Assembly: GCA_024641205.1 (NCBI GenBank) | Contig: JAHEDM010000171.1 | Span: 1 to 6,191 of the forward strand | From: Actinomycetes bacterium | GTDB lineage: Bacteria; Actinomycetota; Acidimicrobiia; Spongiisociales; UBA4744 | Direction of reading: 5' to 3' | Length of the DNA: 6,191 bases | Notes under the pieces: model-generated | Told to the model about the DNA's origin: nothing | What the model saw: the letters and a program-made list of their open reading frames with translations, nothing else | The model's database searches: none | Shown: in pieces, positions 1 through 5,439 of the stretch | Numbering within the stretch: the stretch's first letter is position 1 | Layout of the letters: each line of letters opens with the position of its first letter | Translations under genes and position numbers: made by a program

Positions 1-107
1 TTTTTGGAGTGCTCATCGTGGCGTTTCTCATATTTGAGCCGATGGGCCTCTTCGGGATCTGGATTCGCATTCGCAATTACTGGAAGGCCTGGCCATTCTC
101 GTATTGA
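1..107 (+). CDS. livM: LivM-type branched-chain amino-acid ABC transporter permease, C-terminal end (partial)
   Basis: Only the last 34 codons are in the window, read in the frame starting at base 3 and ending at TGA 105-107. The peptide has a hydrophobic stretch (FGVLIVAFLIF), then EPMGLFGIW, then a short basic/aromatic cytoplasmic tail (RIRNYWKAWPFSY). An 'EPxGLxGxW' turn after the last membrane segment followed by a basic tail is typical of LivM-like permeases (BPD_transp_2 family), which form half of the membrane channel of HAAT-class ABC importers. The solute-binding protein gene starts 43 nt downstream on the same strand, as expected for one transporter operon; LivH and the ATPases would lie upstream, outside the window. 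The family call is fairly firm. The transported substrate is unknown, because LivM-like proteins also serve aromatic acids, amides, urea and other small molecules. Confidence 0.8.
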   Translation, partial: FGVLIVAFLIFEPMGLFGIWIRIRNYWKAWPFSY

Positions 108-137
108 CGGGATCGGCTTGTGGAAACGGAAAACAAC

Positions 138-145
138 GAGGAGGA
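138..145 (+). promoter_or_regulatory. Ribosome binding site fixing the start of the solute-binding protein
   Basis: GAGGAGGA lies 5 nt before ATG 151. It decides the start: the same frame is open upstream to base 4, but the upstream codons overlap the permease reading frame and do not look like a signal peptide, whereas translation from 151 gives a textbook lipoprotein signal. Confidence 0.8.
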
Positions 146-150
146 ATGGG

Positions 151-1545
151 ATGAGGAGATGGGTAAAGACGCTGGCTTTGCTGGCGGTTCTTGCGTTGTT
201 GGTCGCGGCATGCGCCCAGGACACCGAGGAAACGACCACCACTGCCGCTGAGACGACGACTACTGCCGCGGAGACGACGACCACCGCGCAGACAACCACG
301 ACCGAAGGGATGATGGAAGTTGCCACCGACGTTGGGGTAACGGCAGAGCCGTGTCCGGGTGGCGATCCCGATCGAGGCTGCATCTACCTGGGCGTCTTGA
401 CGGACGAGTCAGGCCCCTTTGCCGGGGCGGCGCCCGGCCTGTACGCGGGTCAACAGCTCTTCTGGGGCACCGTCAACGCTGAAGGTGGGATCGGTGGCGC
501 TTACGACGTGGCATTGCCGGAGAGCCTGAAAAAGGACACCCAATACGACCCGGCCAAGTTCGTGGCCGATTACAACCAGATTGCCAACGACGTCGCGGCG
601 GTTGCTCAATCGCTCGGTACCCCCCAGACTCTGGCTGCCCTGCCCGACTACGCGCGGGACAACACAGTGGCAGCGCCGATGTCGTGGTGGTCCGGCTGGG
701 CTTTCGAAGATCTCGTCCTCGAGTTCGGTACCGGCTACTGCTTCGAGGCGATGAACGCGATCGACTGGGCGGTCGGTGCCGTCCCGGCGGCCGGACGTGA
801 GTTGAACACCATCGGGATTCTCGAATTCCCGACCGACTACGGCTTCGACTACGCAGCGGGCGTCAAGACCGCCGCCGAGGCCAACAACATCACGGTGAGC
901 TGGGAAGAGACCGTCATCCCCGTCTCGGCGGGCGGCGACCCGGCCCAGGTGGAAGCGGTCGCCAAGATCGTGTCGGATACCCCGGACCTGGTCATTCTGG
1001 TGACCGGTCCTTCGGAAACGGCTGCGATCGTCGGCGGTGCCGCCCAGCAACTGGGGGCGAGTGTTCCGCTGTTCATCGGTTCCAGCCCTTCGTGGAACCG
1101 GGCCTTGCTGGCAAGTGCGGCGGCACCGGCTTTCCAAAGCGGCATCTACTTCCAGTCGTCGTTCACCGCCGGTTGGGACTACGACTCGGTAGGGCATGAG
1201 AAGATGCGGACTGCGGTGGCTGCCATCGGTGCCGACCCGAACGACTTCTTCGTGTCGGGCTGGGTTTCCCAGTACGCCCTCAGAGCTGCGCTGGAATCGG
1301 CCTACGAAGCAGGCGACCTGACCAAGGAAGGCATCAAGAACGCCGCGCTGGCGCTGACGGAAGTCGACTACGAAGGCATGATGCCTCCGCGGTCCTTTGC
1401 CGGTGATCCCAACGACGTTTACCCACGGGAAGCGACTGTTGGCGGATACTCGGCCGATGCCACGACGGGCATCGAAGTCATACAGGACTTCTTTGTCGGC
1501 TCAACGGCTGCGGACTACGTGTTCACCGAGGCGTGCGCCAAGTAA
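151..1545 (+). CDS. ABC transporter substrate-binding lipoprotein, type-I periplasmic fold (HAAT / Peripl_BP_6-like)
   Basis: A 464-residue secreted lipoprotein. The N-terminus is basic (MRRWVK), followed by a hydrophobic core and a lipobox LVAAC with C21 as the predicted lipidation and cleavage site. Residues 28-51 form a low-complexity spacer of four TTTT blocks separated by AAE or AQ, which would hold the binding domain away from the membrane. The folded domain begins near residue 78 with IYLGVLTDESGPFAG, the usual first strand and ligand loop of Leu/Ile/Val-binding-like proteins. The segment NTIGILEFPTDYGFDYAAGV (219-238) is the typical second-lobe start, and DLVILVTGPSETAAIVGGA (279-297) is a further family-like strand-loop. 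C68 and C77 could form a disulfide at the domain entrance. It sits directly after a LivM-type permease and before a strong hairpin, so it is probably the last gene of the transporter operon. The role in capturing a small ligand for import is known for the family; the ligand is not identifiable, and the neighbouring acyl-CoA genes suggest an organic acid or amino-acid-like compound. Confidence 0.9.
   Translation: MRRWVKTLALLAVLALLVAACAQDTEETTTTAAETTTTAAETTTTAQTTTTEGMMEVATDVGVTAEPCPGGDPDRGCIYLGVLTDESGPFAGAAPGLYAGQQLFWGTVNAEGGIGGAYDVALPESLKKDTQYDPAKFVADYNQIANDVAAVAQSLGTPQTLAALPDYARDNTVAAPMSWWSGWAFEDLVLEFGTGYCFEAMNAIDWAVGAVPAAGRELNTIGILEFPTDYGFDYAAGVKTAAEANNITVSWEETVIPVSAGGDPAQVEAVAKIVSDTPDLVILVTGPSETAAIVGGAAQQLGASVPLFIGSSPSWNRALLASAAAPAFQSGIYFQSSFTAGWDYDSVGHEKMRTAVAAIGADPNDFFVSGWVSQYALRAALESAYEAGDLTKEGIKNAALALTEVDYEGMMPPRSFAGDPNDVYPREATVGGYSADATTGIEVIQDFFVGSTAADYVFTEACAK
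232..303 (+). repeat. In-frame Thr-rich repeat encoding the lipoprotein spacer
   Basis: Three near-copies of a 7-codon unit (TTTT followed by AAE or AQ) plus a final TTTT. Thr codons alternate between ACG, ACC, ACT and ACA, so the DNA copies are not identical and the protein pattern is better kept than the nucleotide pattern. Thr-rich spacers of this kind follow the lipobox cysteine in many actinobacterial lipoproteins and may be O-glycosylated; that modification is inference. Confidence 0.8.
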
Positions 1546-1566
1546 CGCCGCGGGAGCATCAGCAAG

Positions 1567-1598
1567 CGAGGAAAGGGCCCCGCGGGGCCCTTTCCTCG
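1567..1598 (+). terminator. Strong GC-rich hairpin terminator after the transporter operon
   Basis: A perfect 32-nt palindrome centred on GC 1582-1583. It can fold into a 14-bp stem (left arm CGAGGAAAGGGCCC from 1567) closed by a 4-nt loop. It begins 22 nt after the binding-protein stop. No U-tract follows, which is common for GC-rich actinobacterial hairpin terminators, but a TTT lies inside the descending arm. Because it is symmetric it would form on either strand. It could also act as a 3'-end stabiliser of the transporter mRNA. Confidence 0.8.
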
Positions 1599-1664
1599 TG
1601 GGAGAGGTGGGACGCTGCGAGGTGGATGTACTGCCGGGCCCGAAGAGCTTGGAAGTAGGGAGTA

Positions 1665-1691
1665 TGCCACTGGCAACCGCAATGGCGCCAT
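1665..1691 (+). promoter_or_regulatory. Two short perfect palindromes upstream of the first acyl-CoA dehydrogenase gene (candidate operator)
   Basis: TGCCA-C-TGGCA (1665-1675) and ATGGCGCCAT (1682-1691) are both perfect and lie 16-42 nt before ATG 1707. They flank or overlap where a -35 region and spacer would be for the TAGGAT element at 1695. Dyads of this size suit dimeric regulators, but short palindromes also arise by chance in GC-rich DNA. No regulator can be assigned. Confidence 0.3.
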
Positions 1692-1694
1692 CTC

Positions 1695-1700
1695 TAGGAT
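1695..1700 (+). promoter_or_regulatory. Candidate -10 element (TAGGAT) with possible leaderless start
   Basis: TAGGAT fits the TANNNT -10 pattern of actinobacteria and ends 6 nt before the ATG at 1707, the spacing that gives an mRNA starting at or next to the ATG. No convincing -35 is seen (nearest TGGCAA at 1671). The same bases contain AGGA (1696-1699), which could instead be a modest ribosome binding site 7 nt before the ATG. The two readings cannot be separated from sequence alone. Confidence 0.4.
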
Positions 1701-1706
1701 AAGCGA

Positions 1707-2909
1707 ATGACCATCTCCTCATCTCTGTCCGACCTGTTGGCCACTGCCCGCGAGTTCGTGGATCGAGAAGTGATCCCTCTCGAGCCCTTCTTCCTGACGG
1801 GCTCCCATGAGGAACTCGAACCACGAGTGGTAGAGGTCCGCGCCATCGCCAAGAAGATGGGTATGTGGGCGCCGGCCCTCCCCAAGGAGGTTGGGGGAGC
1901 AGGGATGTCCCTGGTCGAATTTGCTCACCTCAGCGAGGAGCTCGGTCGGAGCCCGCTCGGTCATTTCGTGTGCAATGCCCAGGCCCCAGACGTCGGGAAC
2001 ATGGAACTGCTTTTGCAGTTTGGGAGCGATGAGCAGAGGGAGCGATGGCTGAAGCCTCTGGTAGCCGGCGACATCCGTTCTTCGTTCTCGATGACCGAAC
2101 CCGGTCACGCAGGCTCGAATCCCACCTGGATGTCGACCACCGCAGTGCGGGACGGCAAGGAATACGTCATCAACGGGGACAAGTGGTTCACCAGCGCGGC
2201 AGACGGCGCGGCCTTCACCATCGTCATGGCAGTCACCAATCCTGAAGGAGATCGCTACCGCCGGGCCAGTCAGATCATCGTCCCAATGGAAACCCCCGGG
2301 TTCACTCGGGTGCGCAATACCCCGGTGATGGGCGACACGGGAAGCGGCTGGGCCAGCCACTCGGAGGTCTCTTTCAACGATTGCCGGGTTCCGGTTTCCA
2401 ACCTGATCGGCGGTGAAGGTGATGGGTTCGTGCTGGCCCAGGAGCGGTTGGGTCCCGGCCGGATTCACCACACGATGCGCTGGATCGGTATATGCGAGCG
2501 CGCTCTTGAACTCATGTGCCGGTACGCGATCGATCGGGAGCTGGCTCCCGGGCGCCCGCTGGCCACGCGGCAGGTGGTCCAGCACTGGATCGCCGATAGC
2601 CGGGCGGAGACCAATGCCGCTCGATTGATGGTTCTCGACGCCGCTCGCAAGCTCGAAGAGGGCGGCAGCAAGGCGGCCCGCACCGAGATCTCTGCCATCA
2701 AGTTCTATGTGGCCAACGTCCTCCAGCGAGTGGTCGATCGCGCCGTTCAGGTGCACGGCGGGATGGGCATGACCGACTACACGCCCTTGGCCTTCTGGTA
2801 TCGCCACGAACGGGCCGGCCGAATCTACGACGGAGCCGATGAGGTGCATCGCAACGTGGTGGCGCGAGTCGAGCTCGCCAAACACGGGTCGGTTGACTTG
2901 CGCGGCTGA
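1707..2909 (+). CDS. Acyl-CoA dehydrogenase, ACAD10/11-FadE2-like (stand-alone)
   Basis: A 400-residue flavoprotein of usual ACAD length, predicted to oxidise an acyl-CoA to its trans-2-enoyl-CoA with FAD in the cytoplasm. The three ACAD parts are present: an N-terminal helical domain (about 1-123) with PKEVGGAGMS (59-68) and LSEELGRSPLG (75-85); a beta domain with SFSMTEPGHAGSNP (126-139) and INGDKWFTSA (155-164) around the flavin; and a C-terminal helical domain with ERLGPGRIHH (246-255), QVHGGMGMT (348-356) and IYDGADEVH (373-381). D375 lies where MCAD has its catalytic Glu (E376). An Asp there, together with the LGPGRIHH segment, points to the ACAD10/11 or FadE2-like branch. E246 occupies the alternative LCAD/IVD base position. 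It is separated from both neighbouring genes by 161 and 198 nt with its own upstream signals, so it may be a separate transcription unit. Substrate is unknown; branched or 2-methyl acyl-CoAs are possible. Confidence 0.9.
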   Translation: MTISSSLSDLLATAREFVDREVIPLEPFFLTGSHEELEPRVVEVRAIAKKMGMWAPALPKEVGGAGMSLVEFAHLSEELGRSPLGHFVCNAQAPDVGNMELLLQFGSDEQRERWLKPLVAGDIRSSFSMTEPGHAGSNPTWMSTTAVRDGKEYVINGDKWFTSAADGAAFTIVMAVTNPEGDRYRRASQIIVPMETPGFTRVRNTPVMGDTGSGWASHSEVSFNDCRVPVSNLIGGEGDGFVLAQERLGPGRIHHTMRWIGICERALELMCRYAIDRELAPGRPLATRQVVQHWIADSRAETNAARLMVLDAARKLEEGGSKAARTEISAIKFYVANVLQRVVDRAVQVHGGMGMTDYTPLAFWYRHERAGRIYDGADEVHRNVVARVELAKHGSVDLRG

Positions 2910-2927
2910 GCTGCGTTCGCTGCCCAA

Positions 2928-2949
2928 TTTGTGAATGGCCGTTTACCAA
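2928..2949 (+). promoter_or_regulatory. Interrupted inverted repeat just after the first acyl-CoA dehydrogenase gene
   Basis: The core GTGAATGGCCGTTTAC (2931-2946) is symmetric about GGCC, with two positions that pair only as G-T; two further pairs (TT/AA) add to each side after one mismatch. As DNA it could be a regulator site. As RNA it folds to a weak hairpin 18 nt after the stop codon, without a U-tract. Function unassigned. Confidence 0.25.
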
Positions 2950-2997
2950 ACTGGGGGGCGACCCAATCGCGCCGCATGCTTGCGGATCCCATCCCTG

Positions 2998-3021
2998 CCG
3001 ATCTCTCAAGTCGGGAGTCGG
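2998..3021 (+). terminator. Possible weak hairpin in the gap before the second acyl-CoA dehydrogenase gene
   Basis: CCGA pairs with TCGG and CTCTC with GGGAG, with one bulged T (3002) and a 5-nt loop (3008-3012), giving nine pairs including one G-U. No U-tract follows. It lies just upstream of the promoter at 3035 and may end readthrough from the first dehydrogenase gene, but it is far weaker than the palindrome at 1567. Confidence 0.2.
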
Positions 3022-3025
3022 CGCC

Positions 3026-3054
3026 AATTGTGGGTTGATAAGTGAACGACAATT
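3026..3054 (+). promoter_or_regulatory. Inverted repeats around the -35 box, candidate TetR-family operator
   Basis: Two dyads overlap here. AATTGT (3026-3031) is mirrored by ACAATT (3049-3054) across 17 nt, and inside it GTTGATAAGTGAAC (3034-3047) reads GTTNA-N4-TNAAC. Both cover the -35 hexamer, where a repressor would block RNA polymerase. An 8-bp palindrome TTGATCAA (3064-3071) also sits at the expected start of transcription. A TetR-family gene lies in the operon this promoter would drive, so self-repression is plausible but not shown. Confidence 0.3.
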
Positions 3055-3063
3055 AACTAAAAT
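3035..3063 (+). promoter_or_regulatory. Near-consensus sigma70-type promoter of the heteromeric dehydrogenase / TetR operon
   Basis: TTGATA (3035-3040, 5 of 6 to TTGACA) and TAAAAT (3058-3063, 5 of 6 to TATAAT) are separated by exactly 17 nt. The surrounding stretch of about 50 bases is markedly AT-rich compared with the genes. The transcription start is expected near 3070, giving a leader of about 38 nt before ATG 3108. This is the best promoter in the window and would drive the two paired dehydrogenases, the TetR gene and perhaps the MaoC-like gene. Confidence 0.65.
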
Positions 3064-3092
3064 TTGATCAAGTCCACGAATCTTCGAGTAAC

Positions 3093-3100
3093 AGGGGGAA
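3093..3100 (+). promoter_or_regulatory. Ribosome binding site that selects ATG 3108
   Basis: AGGGGGAA ends 7 nt before ATG 3108. An in-frame GTG at 3102 is only 1 nt from this site, too close for initiation, so ATG 3108 is the better start. Confidence 0.6.
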
Positions 3101-3107
3101 CGTGCCA

Positions 3108-4307
3108 ATGACCGACACGATCAAAGCCGAATCGGCTGAGGCGTTGGTAGGCGAGCGCCTCGAGCAATTGCTGGGAGGGTACGACCCGAGTGTCGAGCCC
3201 CAAGAGTTCTGGGGCAACCAATACGACCTTGGTCTCGCCTGGGTCCAGTTTCCTGAAGGGTTCGGCGGCTTGGGTGTCAGTCCCAAGTACCAGTCGGTCG
3301 TCCAGGGGGCTCTGGAGAAGGCCGGCGCTCCAACCTGGAACCGGGAATTGAACCTGCTTGGTATCGGCATGGGCGCCGGAGTACTGGCCGCCCATGGAAC
3401 CGATGCGCAGAAGGTGAAGTGGTTGAGGCCGATGTTCACCACGGAAGACATGTGGTGCCAACTTTTCTCCGAGCCGGGCGCCGGATCCGACCTGGCCAAC
3501 CTCTCGGCCAAGGCCGTCCGGGATGGCGACGAATGGATCGTCAACGGGCAGAAGGTCTGGACCACCCTGGCACACATCGCCAAGTGGGGGATGATCCCGG
3601 TGCGGACCGACCCGGATGTGCCGAAGCACGCAGGCATCACCTACTTCATCGTCGATATGAAAGCCGAGGGGGTCGAGGTTCGGCCTCTCTATCAGATCAC
3701 CGGCGAAGCCGAGTTCAATGAAGTCTTCTTCACGGACGTCCGGGTGCCGGACGAATATCGCATCGATGAAGTGGGGGCCGGGTGGCGGGTCTCGATGACC
3801 ACCCTGATGAACGAGCGGGTCGCCATCGGTAGCCGTGCTCTGCCCCGCGGTGGGGGGTCGATGGAAGCGGCCATCAAGGCGTGGAAGGACTACGGCCACG
3901 CAGACCCTGCTGCTCGGGACGAACTGGTACAGCTGTGGGCAGGATGGGAGGCTCTCCGCCTCACCACCCTTCGGGCCAATCAGATGCGGAAGGCCGGGAC
4001 ACCCGGCCCGGAAGGTTCGACGGGCAAGCTGGCCTGGGCTGATCTCAACAAGGCCATCACGGCTTTCACCGTTGATTTGATGGGCTGGGACGGGACGCTC
4101 TATCCGGGAGGCTACGTGTTACACCGCCCAACGGAATTCGAATCCGAAGGCAGTCCACAGCGGAATTTCCTGCGGGCCCGGGCCAATTCAATCGAGGGAG
4201 GAACCTCCGAGATCATGAAGAACATCGTCGGTGAAAGGGTGTTGGGTCTACCCGGAGAGCCACGAGTCGACAAGGACCTGCCCTGGAAGGAGGTTCCGCG
4301 TGGCTGA
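3108..4307 (+). CDS. Acyl-CoA dehydrogenase, catalytic-type subunit of a probable heteromeric FadE pair
   Basis: A 399-residue ACAD. Flavin/substrate-domain motifs are QLFSEPGAGSDLA (118-130) and IVNGQKVWTT (144-153). The C-terminal domain carries LMNERVAIG (233-241) and ends with IEGGTSEIMKNIVGERVLGL (362-381). E236 in the 'NER' motif matches the helix-G glutamate that serves as base in isovaleryl-CoA (E254) and long-chain (E261) dehydrogenases. The MCAD-type base position is G364 (E363 is one residue off), agreeing with the 'GGTSE' pattern of that class. The Arg and Gln that contact FAD across the subunit interface in homotetrameric ACADs are missing: by my hand alignment the region around W259-R270 has no RxxFGxxxxxxQ motif. 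That loss suggests it needs a partner, and the next gene supplies the motif. Its stop overlaps the next start by 8 nt, indicating translational coupling. Substrate unknown; close relatives in mycobacteria act on steroid side-chain CoA esters, but that is not implied here. Confidence 0.88.
   Translation: MTDTIKAESAEALVGERLEQLLGGYDPSVEPQEFWGNQYDLGLAWVQFPEGFGGLGVSPKYQSVVQGALEKAGAPTWNRELNLLGIGMGAGVLAAHGTDAQKVKWLRPMFTTEDMWCQLFSEPGAGSDLANLSAKAVRDGDEWIVNGQKVWTTLAHIAKWGMIPVRTDPDVPKHAGITYFIVDMKAEGVEVRPLYQITGEAEFNEVFFTDVRVPDEYRIDEVGAGWRVSMTTLMNERVAIGSRALPRGGGSMEAAIKAWKDYGHADPAARDELVQLWAGWEALRLTTLRANQMRKAGTPGPEGSTGKLAWADLNKAITAFTVDLMGWDGTLYPGGYVLHRPTEFESEGSPQRNFLRARANSIEGGTSEIMKNIVGERVLGLPGEPRVDKDLPWKEVPRG
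4287..4294 (+). promoter_or_regulatory. Strong ribosome binding site for the partner dehydrogenase, inside the preceding gene
   Basis: AAGGAGGT is nearly full anti-16S complementarity and ends 5 nt before GTG 4300. It fixes that GTG as the start, although the frame is open upstream to ATG 4231. Confidence 0.8.
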
Positions 4308-5439
4308 CCAAGCGCTCGACGTCGATTTCGCCTTGAACGAGGCGCAGGAGATGCTTCGCCAGACGACCCGCCAGTTCCTGGCCGATCGGGTGCCGCTCGA
4401 GGCCGTACGACAACTGGCTGATACTGAAGCCGGGTTCGATGAGAAGCTATGGCAAGCCGGCGCCGAGCTTGGCTGGCACAGCCTGGCCATCCCCGAGGAA
4501 TATGGCGGAGCCGGGTACACGTTCGCCGAGCTCAGCATTGTGCTCGAAGAGCTGGGACGAGCTCTCTTTCCCGGCCCCTTCCTCTCGACGGTGGTCATGG
4601 CTGCCGACGCGATCCTGACTGCAGGGACCGAAGACCAAAAGCAGGCCCACCTGCCCGCTATCGCCAGGGGGGAGCGCACGGTGGGCGTCGCGCTCTTTGA
4701 GGGGCCACGGGGAGCGAACCTCGACGACATCAGCATGGCGGCGGAGCCGTCCGGCGACGGCTGGGTGCTCACCGGCACGAAGACCAACGTCGTCTTTGGA
4801 CAAGCCGTTGACACAATTCTGGTCGCAGCTCGGACGGCGGGCGGCCTCAGCCTCTTCCTGATCCCATCCGGGACCCCGGGGGTTTCACATGAGGCGGTGC
4901 CCACCCTCGACCCAACGACCAAGCAAGCGCAGCTCACCTTCACCACCGTATCGGTCGGACCGGAAGCCCTGCTCGGTCGGGAAGGAGCGGCCGGTCCGGT
5001 CATCGAAAGGATTCTGCGGTTGGCGGCAGTGGGGTTGTCACTCGATCAGGTTGGTGGGGCCCAATGGTGCCTGGAGACCTCGGTTGAGCACGGGAAAACC
5101 CGGTTCCAGTTTGGGAGGGCCATCGGTTCATTCCAGAGCATCAAGCACCGCTGCGCAGACATGCTGGTCGAGGTCGAGCACGCCCGGTCGGCGGCCTATC
5201 ACGCCGCCCGGGTCACGGGGGATGAAGAAGAGCTGGTGATCGCCGCTCCGCTGGCCAAATCGGTGTGCTCCGACGCATACGAGCACGTCGCAGGCGAGAC
5301 GATCCAGATTCTTGGAGGCACCGGGTTCTCGTGGGAACACAGCGTGCACCTGTACTTCAAGCGGGCCAAGAGCACGGCCCTGATGTTCGGTGATGCCCGC
5401 TACCACCGACGCCTCCTGGCCGACGCCCTGGGATTGTGA
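4300..5439 (+). CDS. Acyl-CoA dehydrogenase-like partner subunit lacking the catalytic base
   Basis: 379 residues from GTG 4300, which overlaps the previous gene by 8 nt. ACAD architecture is kept: FALNEAQEMLRQTTRQFLA (10-28) in the first helices, IPEEYGGAGYTFAELSIVLE (64-83), a shortened beta domain, and ETIQILGGTGFSWEH (333-347) in the C-terminal domain. RFQFGRAIGSFQ (268-279) is the canonical FAD interface motif, with R268, F271 and Q279 matching MCAD R281, F284 and Q292. Neither base position holds an acid: by hand alignment the helix-G site is A242 (followed by A243 where Arg is usual), and the helix-K site is F363 in ALMFGDARYH. The usual 'TEP' signature of the beta domain has become FEGPRGANL (133-141). 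This matches non-catalytic partners of mycobacterial alpha2beta2 ACADs such as ChsE4-ChsE5, where two half-sites make one active site per heterodimer. I infer that it pairs with the product of the preceding gene. Confidence 0.88.
   Translation: MADQALDVDFALNEAQEMLRQTTRQFLADRVPLEAVRQLADTEAGFDEKLWQAGAELGWHSLAIPEEYGGAGYTFAELSIVLEELGRALFPGPFLSTVVMAADAILTAGTEDQKQAHLPAIARGERTVGVALFEGPRGANLDDISMAAEPSGDGWVLTGTKTNVVFGQAVDTILVAARTAGGLSLFLIPSGTPGVSHEAVPTLDPTTKQAQLTFTTVSVGPEALLGREGAAGPVIERILRLAAVGLSLDQVGGAQWCLETSVEHGKTRFQFGRAIGSFQSIKHRCADMLVEVEHARSAAYHAARVTGDEEELVIAAPLAKSVCSDAYEHVAGETIQILGGTGFSWEHSVHLYFKRAKSTALMFGDARYHRRLLADALGL

Noticed and set aside
4..150. Upstream extension of the binding-protein frame to ATG 4
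   Set aside because: It overlaps the LivM-type C-terminus and would bury the lipoprotein signal; the ribosome site at 138-145 supports ATG 151.
232..303. ACG/ACC-rich repeat considered as a CRISPR or mobile-element repeat
   Set aside because: It is in frame, encodes a lipoprotein spacer, and has no unique spacers or constant repeat unit at DNA level.
409..1197. Antisense open frame of 262 codons inside the binding-protein gene
   Set aside because: The sense frame has a lipobox, spacer and binding-protein fold motifs; the antisense product is Arg-rich and resembles nothing I recognise.
1719..2927. Antisense open frame of 402 codons opposite the first acyl-CoA dehydrogenase
   Set aside because: It shadows a gene with clear ACAD motifs. 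Its own translation has no recognisable domain, and long antisense frames are expected from G/C-biased third positions.
3102..3107. GTG 3102 as the start of the second dehydrogenase
   Set aside because: It lies only 1 nt after the ribosome binding site; ATG 3108 two codons later has proper spacing.
3057..3899. Antisense open frame of 280 codons opposite the second dehydrogenase
   Set aside because: Its translation is rich in Arg, Pro, His and Asp with no family pattern, and the opposite strand has a motif-complete ACAD with a promoter and ribosome binding site.
4248..5003. Antisense open frame of 251 codons opposite the partner subunit
   Set aside because: It has a Ser/Ala/Arg-rich composition typical of a shadow frame and overlaps two real genes on the + strand.
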